In this document: positions 7,492-16,302 of the stretch, piece after piece
How the letters are laid out: the number at the start of each line of letters is the position of its first letter
How positions within the stretch are numbered: the first letter of the stretch is position 1
Assembly: GCA_902492995.1 (NCBI GenBank)
Contig: CABUNR010000009.1
Coordinates: 1 to 42,988 of the forward strand
Direction: 5' to 3'
From: OMSK01 sp902492995
Lineage (GTDB): Bacteria > Bacillota_I > Bacilli_A > RF39 > UBA660
DNA length: 42,988 nt
Notes under the pieces: model-generated
Told to the model about the DNA's origin: nothing
What the model saw: only the letters and a program-made list of their open reading frames with translations
Database searches by the model: none
Made by a program: the position numbers and the translations under genes

Positions 7492-8322
7492 ATGGCTATT
7501 AAAACGTATAAATCAATGACAAATGGTCAACGTGGAATGTCAACTTTAGTTAATGAAGAAATTACTAAAACAACTCCAGAAAAATCATTAATTGTCACTT
7601 TAAAGAAAAAAGGTGGTCGTAATAATACTGGAAGAATTACAGTAAGACATCATGGTGGAGGAGCAAAAAGAAAATATCGCCTTATTGATTTTAAAAGAAA
7701 TAAAGACGGTGTTATTGGAACTGTTTCATCAATTGAATATGACCCAAATAGAAGTTCAAATATTGCTTTAATTACATATGCAGATGGAGAAAAAAGATAT
7801 ATAATTGCTCCAAAAGGTTTAAAGGTTGGAAATAAAATTGAAAGTGGAGAAAATGCTGATATTAAAGTTGGAAATTGCCTACCACTTGCAAATATTCCAG
7901 AAGGTACTTTAGTACATAATATTGAATTAACAGCTGGGAAAGGCGGACAAATGGCTCGTTCAGCTGGATCAAGCGTTCAAATATTAGGACGTGAAGGAAA
8001 ATATACATTACTTCGTTTAACTAGTGGTGAAGTTAGAAAAGTGTTAAGCACTTGCAGAGCTACAGTTGGTGAAGTTGGAAATGCAGATCATGAATTAGTA
8101 AATATAGGAAAAGCTGGTCGTAAAAGACATATGGGTGTTAGACCAACTGTTCGTGGTTCTGTTATGAACCCTAATGACCATCCACATGGTGGTGGTGAGG
8201 GTAGAGCTCCAATCGGTCGTAAGGGGCCAGTTACTCCATGGGGTAAACCAGCATTAGGATATAAGACACGTAAGAACAAAAAAGATTCTGATAAATTAAT
8301 TGTTCGTCGTCGTAAAAAATAG
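7492..8322 (+). CDS. rplB: 50S ribosomal protein uL2
   Basis: 276 residues, standard length. It contains GGGAKRKYRLIDFKR and the C-terminal VRGSVMNPNDHPHGGGEGR loop close to the peptidyl-transferase centre, including the conserved His of that loop. The SD is AAAGGAGG. Confidence 0.98.
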   Translation: MAIKTYKSMTNGQRGMSTLVNEEITKTTPEKSLIVTLKKKGGRNNTGRITVRHHGGGAKRKYRLIDFKRNKDGVIGTVSSIEYDPNRSSNIALITYADGEKRYIIAPKGLKVGNKIESGENADIKVGNCLPLANIPEGTLVHNIELTAGKGGQMARSAGSSVQILGREGKYTLLRLTSGEVRKVLSTCRATVGEVGNADHELVNIGKAGRKRHMGVRPTVRGSVMNPNDHPHGGGEGRAPIGRKGPVTPWGKPALGYKTRKNKKDSDKLIVRRRKK

Positions 8323-8337
8323 TGAAAGGATGATAAA

Positions 8338-8607
8338 ATGGCTAGAAGTTTAAAAAAAGGACCTTTTATAGATGCACATCTAATGAAAAAGGTTAAAGCT
8401 GTAAATGAATCAGGAAAAAAAGAAGTAATTAAAACTTGGTCTCGCCGTTCAACAATTTATCCTGAATTTATTGGACATACATTTGCTGTTCATAATGGTA
8501 AAGAATTTGTTCCTGTTTATGTTACAGAAGATATGGTTGGACATAAATTAGGAGAATTTGTACCAACACGTAAATTTGGTGGACATGGTGACGACAAGAA
8601 AAAATAA
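8338..8607 (+). CDS. rpsS: 30S ribosomal protein uS19
   Basis: 89 residues. The start MARSLKKGPFID and the core SRRSTIYPEFIGHTFAVHNG are diagnostic. S19 forms a head complex with S13. The SD (GAAAGGATG) is weaker than that of its neighbours. Confidence 0.97.
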   Translation: MARSLKKGPFIDAHLMKKVKAVNESGKKEVIKTWSRRSTIYPEFIGHTFAVHNGKEFVPVYVTEDMVGHKLGEFVPTRKFGGHGDDKKK

Positions 8608-8635
8608 TAATTAATTGCCAGGAAGGAGGACTAAA

Positions 8636-8971
8636 ATGGAAGCAAGAGCGATTGCAAAAACTGTTAGAATTGCACCTCGTAAAGCCCGTTTAGTAATAGA
8701 TTTAATACGTGGTAAGAGCGTAGTAGAAGCAGATAAAATATTAAGTAATATGAATAAAGAAGCTGCTAGAATTAGTAAAAAAGTTTTGACTTCTGCTGTA
8801 GCAAATGCTACTAACAATTTAAATTTAGATAAAAATAATTTATATGTTAAAGAAGCGTATGTTGATGAAGGTCAAACAATGAAAAGAATGAAATTTGGAT
8901 CAAGAGGAAGAATAGATCCTATAATGAAAAGAACAAGTCATATAACAATTGTTGTTAGTGATCAAAAATAG
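8636..8971 (+). CDS. rplV: 50S ribosomal protein uL22
   Basis: 111 residues from ATG 8636. The frame is open from an ATG at 8615, but GGAAGGAGG (8621-8629) lies directly before 8636 and the product then starts MEARAIAKTVRIAPRK like other L22 proteins. Its beta-hairpin (MKRMKFGSRGR region) lines the exit tunnel, a site of macrolide resistance changes in the family. Confidence 0.96.
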   Translation: MEARAIAKTVRIAPRKARLVIDLIRGKSVVEADKILSNMNKEAARISKKVLTSAVANATNNLNLDKNNLYVKEAYVDEGQTMKRMKFGSRGRIDPIMKRTSHITIVVSDQK

Positions 8972-8987
8972 TAAAGGAGGATAACTG

Positions 8988-9665
8988 ATGGGTCAAAAAG
9001 TAAGTCCAGTCGGATTAAGACTTGGAATCAATAAAACTTGGGAATCAAATTGGTATGCTGATAAAAAGAATTTTGCAAAATATTTAGATAATGATGTTAA
9101 AATTAGAAGATTTTTATCAGGAAAATTAAAAGACGCAGCAGTTTCAAGCATTCTTATTGAAAGAAATGCTACTAAGACTGAAGTTATCATCAATACTGCA
9201 AAACCAGGTGTAGTAATTGGTCATGGTGGAGATGATATAGAAAAATTAAAAAAAGAATTATCAAAATTAGTTGATGAAAATATTGAAATATCAATTATGG
9301 AAATTAAAAATCCAGATATTGATGCAGCACTTGTTGCAGAAAATATTGCTCACCAAATTGAAGGACGTGTTTCATTTAGAGTTGCTCAAAAGAAAGCAAT
9401 TAGAAATGCAATGAAAGCTGGAGCTAAAGGAATTAAAACAGCAGTTTCAGGACGTCTTGGTGGAGCTGATATGGCAAGAACTGAAGGATATACAGAAGGA
9501 AATATTCCACTTCATACTTTAAGAGCTGATGTTGATTATGCTCATAAAGAAGCTGATACAACATATGGTAAAATTGGTGTAAAAGTATGGATTTACAAAG
9601 GAGAAATCCTTGCCTCAAAAAATGAAGGAGGTAGAAACAATGGCAGTCATTCCAAAAAGAACTAA
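8988..9665 (+). CDS. rpsC: 30S ribosomal protein uS3
   Basis: 225 residues. It starts GQKVSPVGLRLGI and has a KH domain with the GxxG loop in PGVVIGHGGDDIEKL (about residues 72-82). S3 lies at the mRNA entry tunnel. The end of the gene overlaps the rplP start by 26 nt, with the rplP SD inside rpsC codons. Confidence 0.97.
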   Translation: MGQKVSPVGLRLGINKTWESNWYADKKNFAKYLDNDVKIRRFLSGKLKDAAVSSILIERNATKTEVIINTAKPGVVIGHGGDDIEKLKKELSKLVDENIEISIMEIKNPDIDAALVAENIAHQIEGRVSFRVAQKKAIRNAMKAGAKGIKTAVSGRLGGADMARTEGYTEGNIPLHTLRADVDYAHKEADTTYGKIGVKVWIYKGEILASKNEGGRNNGSHSKKN

Positions 9666-10068
9666 ATATAGAAGACCTCATAGATTACGTTATGATGGTG
9701 TAGCCAAAGGAAATACTGAATTACATTTTGGTGAATATGGGTTAATGGCATGTGAAGGTGCATGGATAACACAACAACAAATTGAAGCAGCTCGTGTTGC
9801 AATGACTCGTTATATGAAACGTGGAGGTAAAGTATGGATAAACATATTCCCACACCTTTCATTAACTAAAATACCTTTAGAGACTCGTATGGGTAAAGGT
9901 AAAGGTCAACCAGAAAAATGGGTTGCTGTTGTAAAAAAAGGAAAAATTATGTTTGAAGTTGGCGGAGTAAGTGAAGAAGTTGCACGTGAAGCATTAAGAC
10001 TTGCAATGCATAAACTTCCAATAAAATGTAAATTTGTTATGAAGGATGGTGAAAAACGTGAAGATTAG
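9640..10068 (+). CDS. rplP: 50S ribosomal protein uL16
   Basis: 142 residues from ATG 9640, chosen because GAAGGAGG (9623-9630) precedes it and the product then begins VIPKRTKYRRPHR. The first 26 nt lie inside rpsC. The conserved MGKGKG loop (residues about 83-88), which contacts the A-site region, is present. Its last 11 nt overlap rpmC. Confidence 0.96.
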   Translation: MAVIPKRTKYRRPHRLRYDGVAKGNTELHFGEYGLMACEGAWITQQQIEAARVAMTRYMKRGGKVWINIFPHLSLTKIPLETRMGKGKGQPEKWVAVVKKGKIMFEVGGVSEEVAREALRLAMHKLPIKCKFVMKDGEKRED

Positions 10069-10261
10069 TGAAATAAGAAAATTAACTGATGAAGAAATTC
10101 TAAAAGAAATTGAATCTGCTAAAGAAGAATTATTTAATTTACGTTTTAGCCAAGCAACTGGAAATTTAGAAAAACCTTCAAGAATAAATGAACTTAGAAA
10201 ATTAGTTGCACGTATGAAAACAGTTTTACGTGAACGTGAACTAGGCGAGGAGGTTAAATAA
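10058..10261 (+). CDS. rpmC: 50S ribosomal protein uL29
   Basis: 67 residues from GTG 10058 (MKISEIRKLTDEE). An ATG at 10046 is in frame, but AAGGA (10042-10046) would overlap it, whereas it is well placed for the GTG; the start is therefore probable, not certain. L29 lies next to L23 at the tunnel exit. The core LFNLRFSQATGNLE is typical. The stop shares one base with the rpsQ start. Confidence 0.93.
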   Translation: MKISEIRKLTDEEILKEIESAKEELFNLRFSQATGNLEKPSRINELRKLVARMKTVLRERELGEEVK

Positions 10262-10515
10262 TGGAAAATAAACGTGAATTAGTAGGAAAAGTAGTAAGTG
10301 ATAAAACTGATAAAACAATTACAGTTTTAGTTGAAACTTCTAAAAAAGATCCATTATATGGAAAGCGTGTTAAATCTTCAAAAAAATACGCAGCTCATGA
10401 TGAAAAAAATGAAGCAAAAATTGGTGATACAGTTCGTATAGTGGAAACAAGACCACTATCTAGAACAAAGCATTTTCGCTTAGTAGAAGTAGTAGAAAAA
10501 GCAATTATTTTATAA
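10261..10515 (+). CDS. rpsQ: 30S ribosomal protein uS17
   Basis: 84 residues. OB-fold protein with the conserved VVSDKTDKTITVLVE strand pair and a GDTVRIVETRPLSRTKHFRL block. It binds 16S rRNA early in 30S assembly. It starts inside the rpmC stop (TAATG), and GGCGAGG supplies the SD. Confidence 0.97.
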   Translation: MENKRELVGKVVSDKTDKTITVLVETSKKDPLYGKRVKSSKKYAAHDEKNEAKIGDTVRIVETRPLSRTKHFRLVEVVEKAIIL

Positions 10516-10540
10516 TTGAAACTGGGAGGAGGATCAATAT

Positions 10541-10909
10541 ATGATTCAACAAGAAAGCCGTTTAAAAGTTGCTGACAACTCAGGTGCACGTGAAGTTAGT
10601 GTTATTCGTGTTCTTGGTGGAAGTAAAAGAAAATTCGGAAATATTGGAGATACAGTTGTTGTAACTGTAAAAAAAGCAATTCCTAACGGTACAGTTGGAA
10701 AAGGAAAAGTAGTAAAAGCTGTAATTGTTAGAAGTAAATTTGGTCTAAAAAGAGAAGATGGATCTTATATTAAATTTGATGATAATGCATGTGTTATTAT
10801 TAAAGATGATAAGAGCCCAGTTGGAACTCGTGTATTTGGACCAGTAGCACGTGAATTACGTGATAAAGATTATATGAAAATTGTATCACTTGCAAAAGAG
10901 GTATTATAA
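10541..10909 (+). CDS. rplN: 50S ribosomal protein uL14
   Basis: 122 residues, exactly the common length. It starts MIQQESRLKVADNSGAREV and ends with GPVARELRDKDYMKIVSLAKEVL. L14 forms part of inter-subunit bridge B8. It has a GGGAGGAGG SD. Confidence 0.98.
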   Translation: MIQQESRLKVADNSGAREVSVIRVLGGSKRKFGNIGDTVVVTVKKAIPNGTVGKGKVVKAVIVRSKFGLKREDGSYIKFDDNACVIIKDDKSPVGTRVFGPVARELRDKDYMKIVSLAKEVL

Positions 10910-10927
10910 TTTTCGAAGGAGGAAAGT

Positions 10928-11236
10928 ATGAACTTTAAAACTGGAGATAAAGTAGTTGTTATTGCTGGTAAAGATAAAGGTAAAGAAGGACTAATTAAAA
11001 AAATACTTAAAGCAGATAATAAAGTAGTAGTTGAAGGTGTTAATATGATAAAAAAACACATTAAACCTACTGGTGGAAATGCAGGAAGTATTGAAGAAAT
11101 GGAAGCTCCTATACATGCTTCTAATGTTATGATAATAGATCCTAAAACTAAAAAAGGAACCAGAATAGGACATACTGTTGATAAAAATGGTAAAAAAATA
11201 AGAATTTCTAAAAAATCAAACGAGAGTCTTGATTAA
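10928..11236 (+). CDS. rplX: 50S ribosomal protein uL24
   Basis: 102 residues. The KOW motif is visible as GDKVVVIAGKDKGKEGLI (about 6-23). It ends in a basic IRISKKSNESLD tail. L24 is an assembly initiator of the 50S subunit. The SD is GAAGGAGG. Confidence 0.97.
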   Translation: MNFKTGDKVVVIAGKDKGKEGLIKKILKADNKVVVEGVNMIKKHIKPTGGNAGSIEEMEAPIHASNVMIIDPKTKKGTRIGHTVDKNGKKIRISKKSNESLD

Positions 11237-11253
11237 TTGGAAGGAGGGTAATT

Positions 11254-11793
11254 ATGAACCGCCTAAAAGCAAAATATAATGATGAAATCATACCTAGCTT
11301 AAGAGAAAAATTTAATTATTCAAATATAATGGAAATTCCAAAACTTGAAAAAATAGTTGTTAACATGGGTGTTGGTGATGCAACTACAAATTCTAAATTA
11401 TTAGATGCAGCAGTAGCTGATTTAGAAATTATAACAGGACAAAAACCAGTTATTACTAAATCAAAAAAAGCAATTGCAGGATTTAAATTAAGAGAAGGAC
11501 AAGGAATTGGATGTAAAGTTACATTACGTGGAGATAATATGTATAATTTCTTAGATAAACTAATTAGTATAACATTACCACGTGTTAGAGATTTTAGAGG
11601 TATATCTAATAAAGCATTTGATGGTAGAGGAAACTATACATTAGGTCTTACAGAACAATTAATTTTCTCAGAAATAGAATATGATAAAGTAGTAAAAGTA
11701 CGCGGTATGGACATTGTTTTTGTAACAACTGCAAAAACTAATGACGAAGCATTTGCTTTATTACAAGGTTTCGGTATGCCGTTTAAGAAGTAA
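11254..11793 (+). CDS. rplE: 50S ribosomal protein uL5
   Basis: 179 residues. Conserved blocks are EKIVVNMGVGDA, TGQKPVITKSKKAIAGFKLR and LPRVRDFRG. L5 binds 5S rRNA in the central protuberance. It is followed by rpsZ after 19 nt. Confidence 0.98.
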   Translation: MNRLKAKYNDEIIPSLREKFNYSNIMEIPKLEKIVVNMGVGDATTNSKLLDAAVADLEIITGQKPVITKSKKAIAGFKLREGQGIGCKVTLRGDNMYNFLDKLISITLPRVRDFRGISNKAFDGRGNYTLGLTEQLIFSEIEYDKVVKVRGMDIVFVTTAKTNDEAFALLQGFGMPFKK

Positions 11794-11812
11794 TTATTAT
11801 TAGGAGGAAATT

Positions 11813-11998
11813 ATGGCAAGAAAAAGTATGGTCGTAAAGGCTAGTAAACCAAATAAATTTAAAGTACGTGAATATACTCGTTGTAATAGATGTGGTAGAC
11901 CTCATTCAGTACTAAAAAAATATGGAATATGTCGTATATGCTTTAGAGAATTAGCTTATAAAGGACAAATTCCTGGAATGAAAAAATCAAGTTGGTAA
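11813..11998 (+). CDS. rpsZ: 30S ribosomal protein uS14, zinc-binding type Z
   Basis: 61 residues, the short zinc-dependent form. Two CxxC pairs lie at residues 24-27 and 40-43 (CNRCGRP and CRICF). S14 sits in the 30S head. The zinc form is usual in Bacillota; no zinc-free paralogue is seen in this window. Confidence 0.97.
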   Translation: MARKSMVVKASKPNKFKVREYTRCNRCGRPHSVLKKYGICRICFRELAYKGQIPGMKKSSW

Positions 11999-12010
11999 GG
12001 AGGGATTAAA

Positions 12011-12403
12011 TTGACAGATCCAATCGCAGATATGCTTACAAGAATTCGTAATGCGAACCAAATGAGATATAAAGAAGTAGAAGTCCCTGCTTCTAAAATA
12101 AAAATATCAATCGCAGAAATCTTAAAAAATGAAGGATATGTTGCAGATTATAAAATTAAAAAGAATAATGTGCAAGATATTATAGTTTTAAATTTAAAAT
12201 ATGGACAAAACAAAGAACGTGTAATTACAGGATTAAAAAGAATTTCTAAACCAGGATTACGTGTTTATGCAAAAGCTGAAGAACTTCCTAGAGTACTTAA
12301 TGGACTTGGTATTGCAATTATTTCTACTTCAAAAGGATTAATGGTAGATAGAGAAGCAAGAAAAAATTCATTAGGTGGAGAAGTATTAGCTTACATTTGG
12401 TAG
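12011..12403 (+). CDS. rpsH: 30S ribosomal protein uS8
   Basis: 130 residues. It starts at TTG 12011, with AAGGAGGG ahead of it, giving MTDPIADMLTRIRNAN. The C-terminal STSKGLMVDREARKNSLGGE is diagnostic. S8 binds the central domain of 16S rRNA and in other bacteria represses the spc operon. The TTG start is unusual among its neighbours. Confidence 0.96.
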   Translation: MTDPIADMLTRIRNANQMRYKEVEVPASKIKISIAEILKNEGYVADYKIKKNNVQDIIVLNLKYGQNKERVITGLKRISKPGLRVYAKAEELPRVLNGLGIAIISTSKGLMVDREARKNSLGGEVLAYIW

Positions 12404-12421
12404 AAAGTAAGGAGGATAAAT

Positions 12422-12952
12422 ATGAGTCGTATTGGTAATAGAGTACTTACCGTACCAGAAAATGTAACAGTAACTGTTAATGGTAATGTTGTTACAGTAA
12501 AAGGTCCTAAAGGTGAACTTTCTACTGATATTAATGAAAATATTAACGTTGAAATTAACGGTAATGAATTAATTGTTACAAGAAAAAATGATAATTTTAA
12601 AAACTTTCATGGAACAACTAATGCTAATTTAAAAAATATGATTATAGGTGTTACTGAAGGATATGAAAAAAAATTAGAAATTATTGGTGTTGGATATCGT
12701 TTTCAACAAAAAGGAGCAAATCTTGTTGTAAATGCTGGATATTCACATCCTGTTGAAGTAGAAGTTCCTGCTGGACTTAAAATTGAAGTTCCAAGTAATA
12801 CAGAACTTACTATTTCAGGTATAGATAAATGTCTTGTTGGTGAATTTGCTGCAAACATCAGAAAAATAAGACAACCAGAACCATATAAAGGTAAAGGTAT
12901 CCGTTATAAAGATGAAGTTGTTCGTCGTAAAGAAGGAAAAAAGGCAGCATAA
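12422..12952 (+). CDS. rplF: 50S ribosomal protein uL6
   Basis: 176 residues. It starts MSRIGNRVLTVPENVTV, and the C-terminal KCLVGEFAANIRKIRQPEPY block with GKGIRY is conserved. L6 lies near the sarcin-ricin loop. The tail ends in a basic RRKEGKKAA. Confidence 0.98.
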   Translation: MSRIGNRVLTVPENVTVTVNGNVVTVKGPKGELSTDINENINVEINGNELIVTRKNDNFKNFHGTTNANLKNMIIGVTEGYEKKLEIIGVGYRFQQKGANLVVNAGYSHPVEVEVPAGLKIEVPSNTELTISGIDKCLVGEFAANIRKIRQPEPYKGKGIRYKDEVVRRKEGKKAA

Positions 12953-12976
12953 CTTAAGTAAAGGAGATGCATACTC

Positions 12977-13339
12977 ATGATAAAAAAAGTAGCTCGTAAT
13001 GATGTACGTAAATCTAGACATGCTCGTGTTAGAAATAAAATTTCTGGTACAAAGAGTGTACCAAGATTAAACGTGTTTAGATCAAATGGAAATATATTTG
13101 CTCAAATAATAGATGATGAAAATGGAACTACATTAGTAAGTGCTTCTTCTATAGACAAAGAATTAAAATTAACAAATGGTGGAAATATAGAGGCAGCTAC
13201 TAAAGTTGGAGAAGCATTAGCTAAAAGAGCAAAAGATGCTAAAATAGTAGAAGTAGTTTTTGATAGAGGTGGATACCTATATCATGGACGTGTAAAAGCT
13301 TTGGCAGAAGCAGCACGTGAAAATGGATTAAAATTCTAA
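12977..13339 (+). CDS. rplR: 50S ribosomal protein uL18
   Basis: 120 residues. A basic N-terminus is followed by the RLNVFRSNGNIFAQIIDD core, and the protein ends FDRGGYLYHGRVKALAEAAREN. L18 binds 5S rRNA together with L5. The SD is AAAGGAG. Confidence 0.97.
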   Translation: MIKKVARNDVRKSRHARVRNKISGTKSVPRLNVFRSNGNIFAQIIDDENGTTLVSASSIDKELKLTNGGNIEAATKVGEALAKRAKDAKIVEVVFDRGGYLYHGRVKALAEAARENGLKF

Positions 13340-13353
13340 AAGGAGGTAAACCA

Positions 13354-13893
13354 ATGGAAGAAAAAACAAGAGAACCACGTAAAAAAGTTCAAAGACAACC
13401 AAGAGAAAGACAACAAAAGATTTATGATGAAGAAGTAATTAATATTGGTCGTGTTACAAAAGTAACAAAAGGTGGTCGTCATTTTCGTTTCTCAGCAACA
13501 GTTGTTGTTGGAGACAGAAAAGGTAAAGTTGGTTTAGGTACTGGAAAAGCAAATGAGGTACCAGATGCAATAAAAAAAGCTGTTAGTGCAGCAACAAAAA
13601 ATGTAACTAAAATTTCTTTAATTGAAGATAGAACAATCCCACATGAAGCAATTGGTGTAAGAGGAGCTAGTAGAGTAATGTTAAAACCTGCTGGACGTGG
13701 TACTGGAGTTAAAGCTGGTGGACCAGTTCGTGCAGTATTAGAACTTGCTGGTGTAAAAGATATTTTATCTAAATCACTTGGATCAAATACTAAAATTAAT
13801 ATGGCATATGCAACTTTAGAAGCATTAAAATCTCAAAAAACTGCAGAAGAAATTGCTTCATTAAGAGGTAAGAAAGTTGAGGAAATAATTTAA
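13354..13893 (+). CDS. rpsE: 30S ribosomal protein uS5
   Basis: 179 residues. An N-terminal charged extension is followed by the VTKVTKGGRHFRFSATVVVGD double-stranded-RNA-binding region and the GTGVKAGGPVRAVLELAG C-terminal domain. Its stop overlaps the rplO start by one base (TAATG), leaving no room for rpmD, which usually lies here. Confidence 0.97.
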   Translation: MEEKTREPRKKVQRQPRERQQKIYDEEVINIGRVTKVTKGGRHFRFSATVVVGDRKGKVGLGTGKANEVPDAIKKAVSAATKNVTKISLIEDRTIPHEAIGVRGASRVMLKPAGRGTGVKAGGPVRAVLELAGVKDILSKSLGSNTKINMAYATLEALKSQKTAEEIASLRGKKVEEII

Positions 13894-14336
13894 TGAAATT
13901 ACATACAATTTCTCCAAATTATGGAGCAACAAAAACACGTAAAAGAGTTGGTCGTGGACCAGGTAGTGGTCTTGGAAAAACTTCTGGACGTGGAGAAAAT
14001 GGTCAAAAATCAAGAAGTGGATATAGTCATAAACCTGGATTTGAAGGTGGACAATTACCATTATATAGAAGATTACCAAAAAGAGGATTTTCTAATGCTA
14101 GATTTAAAGTAGAATATGCAGTTATTAATTTAGATGATTTAAATAAATTTGAAAATGATGCCGTTGTTACACCAGAATTATTAAAAGAAATGGGATTATT
14201 AAAAAATCAATTAGATGGTGTTAAAGTTTTAGGTAGAGGAACTTTAGAAAAGAAATTAGTAGTTAAAGCACATAAATTTTCAGAAAAAGCTCAACAAGAG
14301 ATAGAAAAATTAGGTGGAAAAGTAGAGGTGATCTAA
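13893..14336 (+). CDS. rplO: 50S ribosomal protein uL15
   Basis: 147 residues. The Gly/Arg-rich N-terminus (GRGPGSGLGKTSGRGENGQ) and GGQLPLYRRLPKRGF are diagnostic. It directly follows rpsE. L30 (rpmD), normally between them, is absent, as in several reduced mollicute-like genomes. Confidence 0.97.
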   Translation: MKLHTISPNYGATKTRKRVGRGPGSGLGKTSGRGENGQKSRSGYSHKPGFEGGQLPLYRRLPKRGFSNARFKVEYAVINLDDLNKFENDAVVTPELLKEMGLLKNQLDGVKVLGRGTLEKKLVVKAHKFSEKAQQEIEKLGGKVEVI

Positions 14337-15602
14337 TTGTTTAAAAAAATGAAACAATTATTTAAACCTCAAAATAAAGATTTAAGAAAAAGAATTTATT
14401 TTACTTTTCTTATGTTATTTATATTTAAGTTAGGAACAACAATAATTGTTCCAGGTATTGATAGAGATAGTTTAGGTGATACAAGCTTAGGATTCCTTGA
14501 ACTATTAAATGCAATGAGCGGAGGTTCATTAGAACAATTCTCTATATTTGCATTAGGTGTTATACCTTATATCAATGCATCAATAGTAATGCAATTATTA
14601 CAAATGGATATAATTCCATATTTTTCAGAACTTGGTAAACAAGGTCAAACTGGAAGAAATAAATTAAATAGAATTACAAGATATATGGGAATTATTTTAG
14701 CTTTTATACAAGGTTATGTATTCTCATTTGCATTTGTAAAAAATGGATCACCTGTTGATTATTTAACATTTGCACTTATCCTTACAGCTGGAACATCACT
14801 TTTACTTTGGATTGGTGATAGAATAACTGAAAAGGGAATTGGAAATGGTGTTTCAATGATTATCATGGCTGGTATTATTGCTACACTTCCAAATATGTTC
14901 TATGTAACTTATAATTCTTTTGTTCCTGATGGGGGAACGCTTGGAATTTTAAAATTTGTAGGTTTTGTTTTACTATATATAATTATATTACTTGGTGTAG
15001 TATTTATTGAAACTTCTGAAAGAAGAGTTCCAATACAATATGCTAATAAAACAACAAGTATGTATGGAAAACAAAATAGTTATATACCATTTAAATTAAA
15101 TTCAGCAGGTGTTATGCCAGTAATTTTTGCATCAATTATTCTTACAATTCCTGGAATAATTGCCGCAGTTGCAAAAAAATCTGCAATTACAACATTTGTA
15201 AACAAATGGTTAACTACAACAACTCCAACTGGTTTTGTAATTTATATTTTATGTATATTTGTATTTGCATATTTTTATACATTTTTACAAATTAAACCAG
15301 ATGAGTTATCAGAAAATTTAGGACAAAATGGTGGATTTATTCCGGGAATAAGACCTGGTGATGAAACAACTAAATATATAAAAAATGTATTAAAGAGAAT
15401 AACTGTTATTGGTGCTACTTCACTTGCTGTGATTGCAGCTATACCAGTAATGTTTAGTGCATTTTCTAAATTACCTTCTAGTGTAAGTATCGGGGGAACT
15501 AGTTTATTAATAGTTGTTGGAGTTGCTCTTGAAGTATACAAACAATTAGAAAGTGAACTTGTTACACGTAATTACACAAGAGGAAGGGGAAAACGTAATT
15601 GA
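14337..15602 (+). CDS. secY: Protein translocase subunit SecY
   Basis: 421 residues with about ten membrane helices. It starts at a TTG immediately after the rplO stop, with AGAGGTGAT as the SD. Recognisable SecY blocks are GTTIIVPGID, the FALGVIPYINASIVMQLLQ plug/pore region and the cytosolic loop ERRVPIQYA. SecY is the channel of the Sec pathway, working with SecE, SecG and SecA. Its TGA stop overlaps the adk start by 4 nt, showing that UGA is a stop codon in this organism. Confidence 0.98.
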   Translation: MFKKMKQLFKPQNKDLRKRIYFTFLMLFIFKLGTTIIVPGIDRDSLGDTSLGFLELLNAMSGGSLEQFSIFALGVIPYINASIVMQLLQMDIIPYFSELGKQGQTGRNKLNRITRYMGIILAFIQGYVFSFAFVKNGSPVDYLTFALILTAGTSLLLWIGDRITEKGIGNGVSMIIMAGIIATLPNMFYVTYNSFVPDGGTLGILKFVGFVLLYIIILLGVVFIETSERRVPIQYANKTTSMYGKQNSYIPFKLNSAGVMPVIFASIILTIPGIIAAVAKKSAITTFVNKWLTTTTPTGFVIYILCIFVFAYFYTFLQIKPDELSENLGQNGGFIPGIRPGDETTKYIKNVLKRITVIGATSLAVIAAIPVMFSAFSKLPSSVSIGGTSLLIVVGVALEVYKQLESELVTRNYTRGRGKRN

Positions 15603-16234
15603 AAAATATTATTCTAATCGCGCCACCTGGTGCAGGAAAAGGTACTCAAGCAAAAATGCTTTGTAGTAAATTTAATATGGTTCATATCTCTGTTGGAGAT
15701 TTGCTTAGATCTGAAATACAAAAAAATAATGATTTAAGTAAATCTCTAAAACAAAGAATGCAAGATGGAAAGTTAGTAGAGGATGAATTAATTTTACAAA
15801 TTATGAAAGAAAGATTAAATAAATCTGATTTATGTAAAGGATTTATACTTGATGGTTTCCCAAGAAATATAAATCAAGCGATAAATTTAGATAAAATTAC
15901 GGATAAAATTAATGCTGTAATATATCTTGAAGTTTCCAAAAAAGAATTAGAACGTAGAATTCTTGGTAGACTTGTTTGTACAAATTGTGGTTCGTCATAT
16001 AGTGAAGTGGTTGAAGAATTAAAACCAATTAATAATTACATATGTGATAATTGCAATTCAAAGTTAGAAAAAAGGCTTGATGATACAATTGAAATCTTTA
16101 ATAATAGATATGATACATATTTAAAAGAAACATATCCAATATTAGAATTTTATAAAAAACAAAATAAATTATATACAATTAATTCATTAAATAAAGAACA
16201 AATATTTAATGAAATAGTAAGTATAATATCTTAA
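15599..16234 (+). CDS. adk: Adenylate kinase with zinc-type LID
   Basis: 211 residues. The P-loop is GAGKGTQA near the N-terminus. The LID domain carries two CxxC pairs (CTNC and CDNC, about 125-155), so it belongs to the zinc-structured form common in Gram-positive bacteria. It interconverts ATP, AMP and ADP. It starts at a TTG overlapping the secY stop. In most Bacillota map (methionine aminopeptidase) follows; here infA comes next. Confidence 0.97.
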   Translation: MKNIILIAPPGAGKGTQAKMLCSKFNMVHISVGDLLRSEIQKNNDLSKSLKQRMQDGKLVEDELILQIMKERLNKSDLCKGFILDGFPRNINQAINLDKITDKINAVIYLEVSKKELERRILGRLVCTNCGSSYSEVVEELKPINNYICDNCNSKLEKRLDDTIEIFNNRYDTYLKETYPILEFYKKQNKLYTINSLNKEQIFNEIVSIIS

Positions 16235-16238
16235 ATGC

Positions 16239-16267
16239 TTACCTGTTTTATAGGCATTTAATATAAT
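16239..16267 (+). promoter_or_regulatory. Candidate internal promoter before infA
   Basis: TTACCT (16239-16244), a 17-nt spacer and a perfect TATAAT (16262-16267). The -35 is weak. This 68-nt gap is the largest inside the super-operon, so an internal promoter is plausible. Confidence 0.4.
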
Positions 16268-16302
16268 AAATAAGTTTATAAAATAAACAAAGAGGTGAAA
16301 AA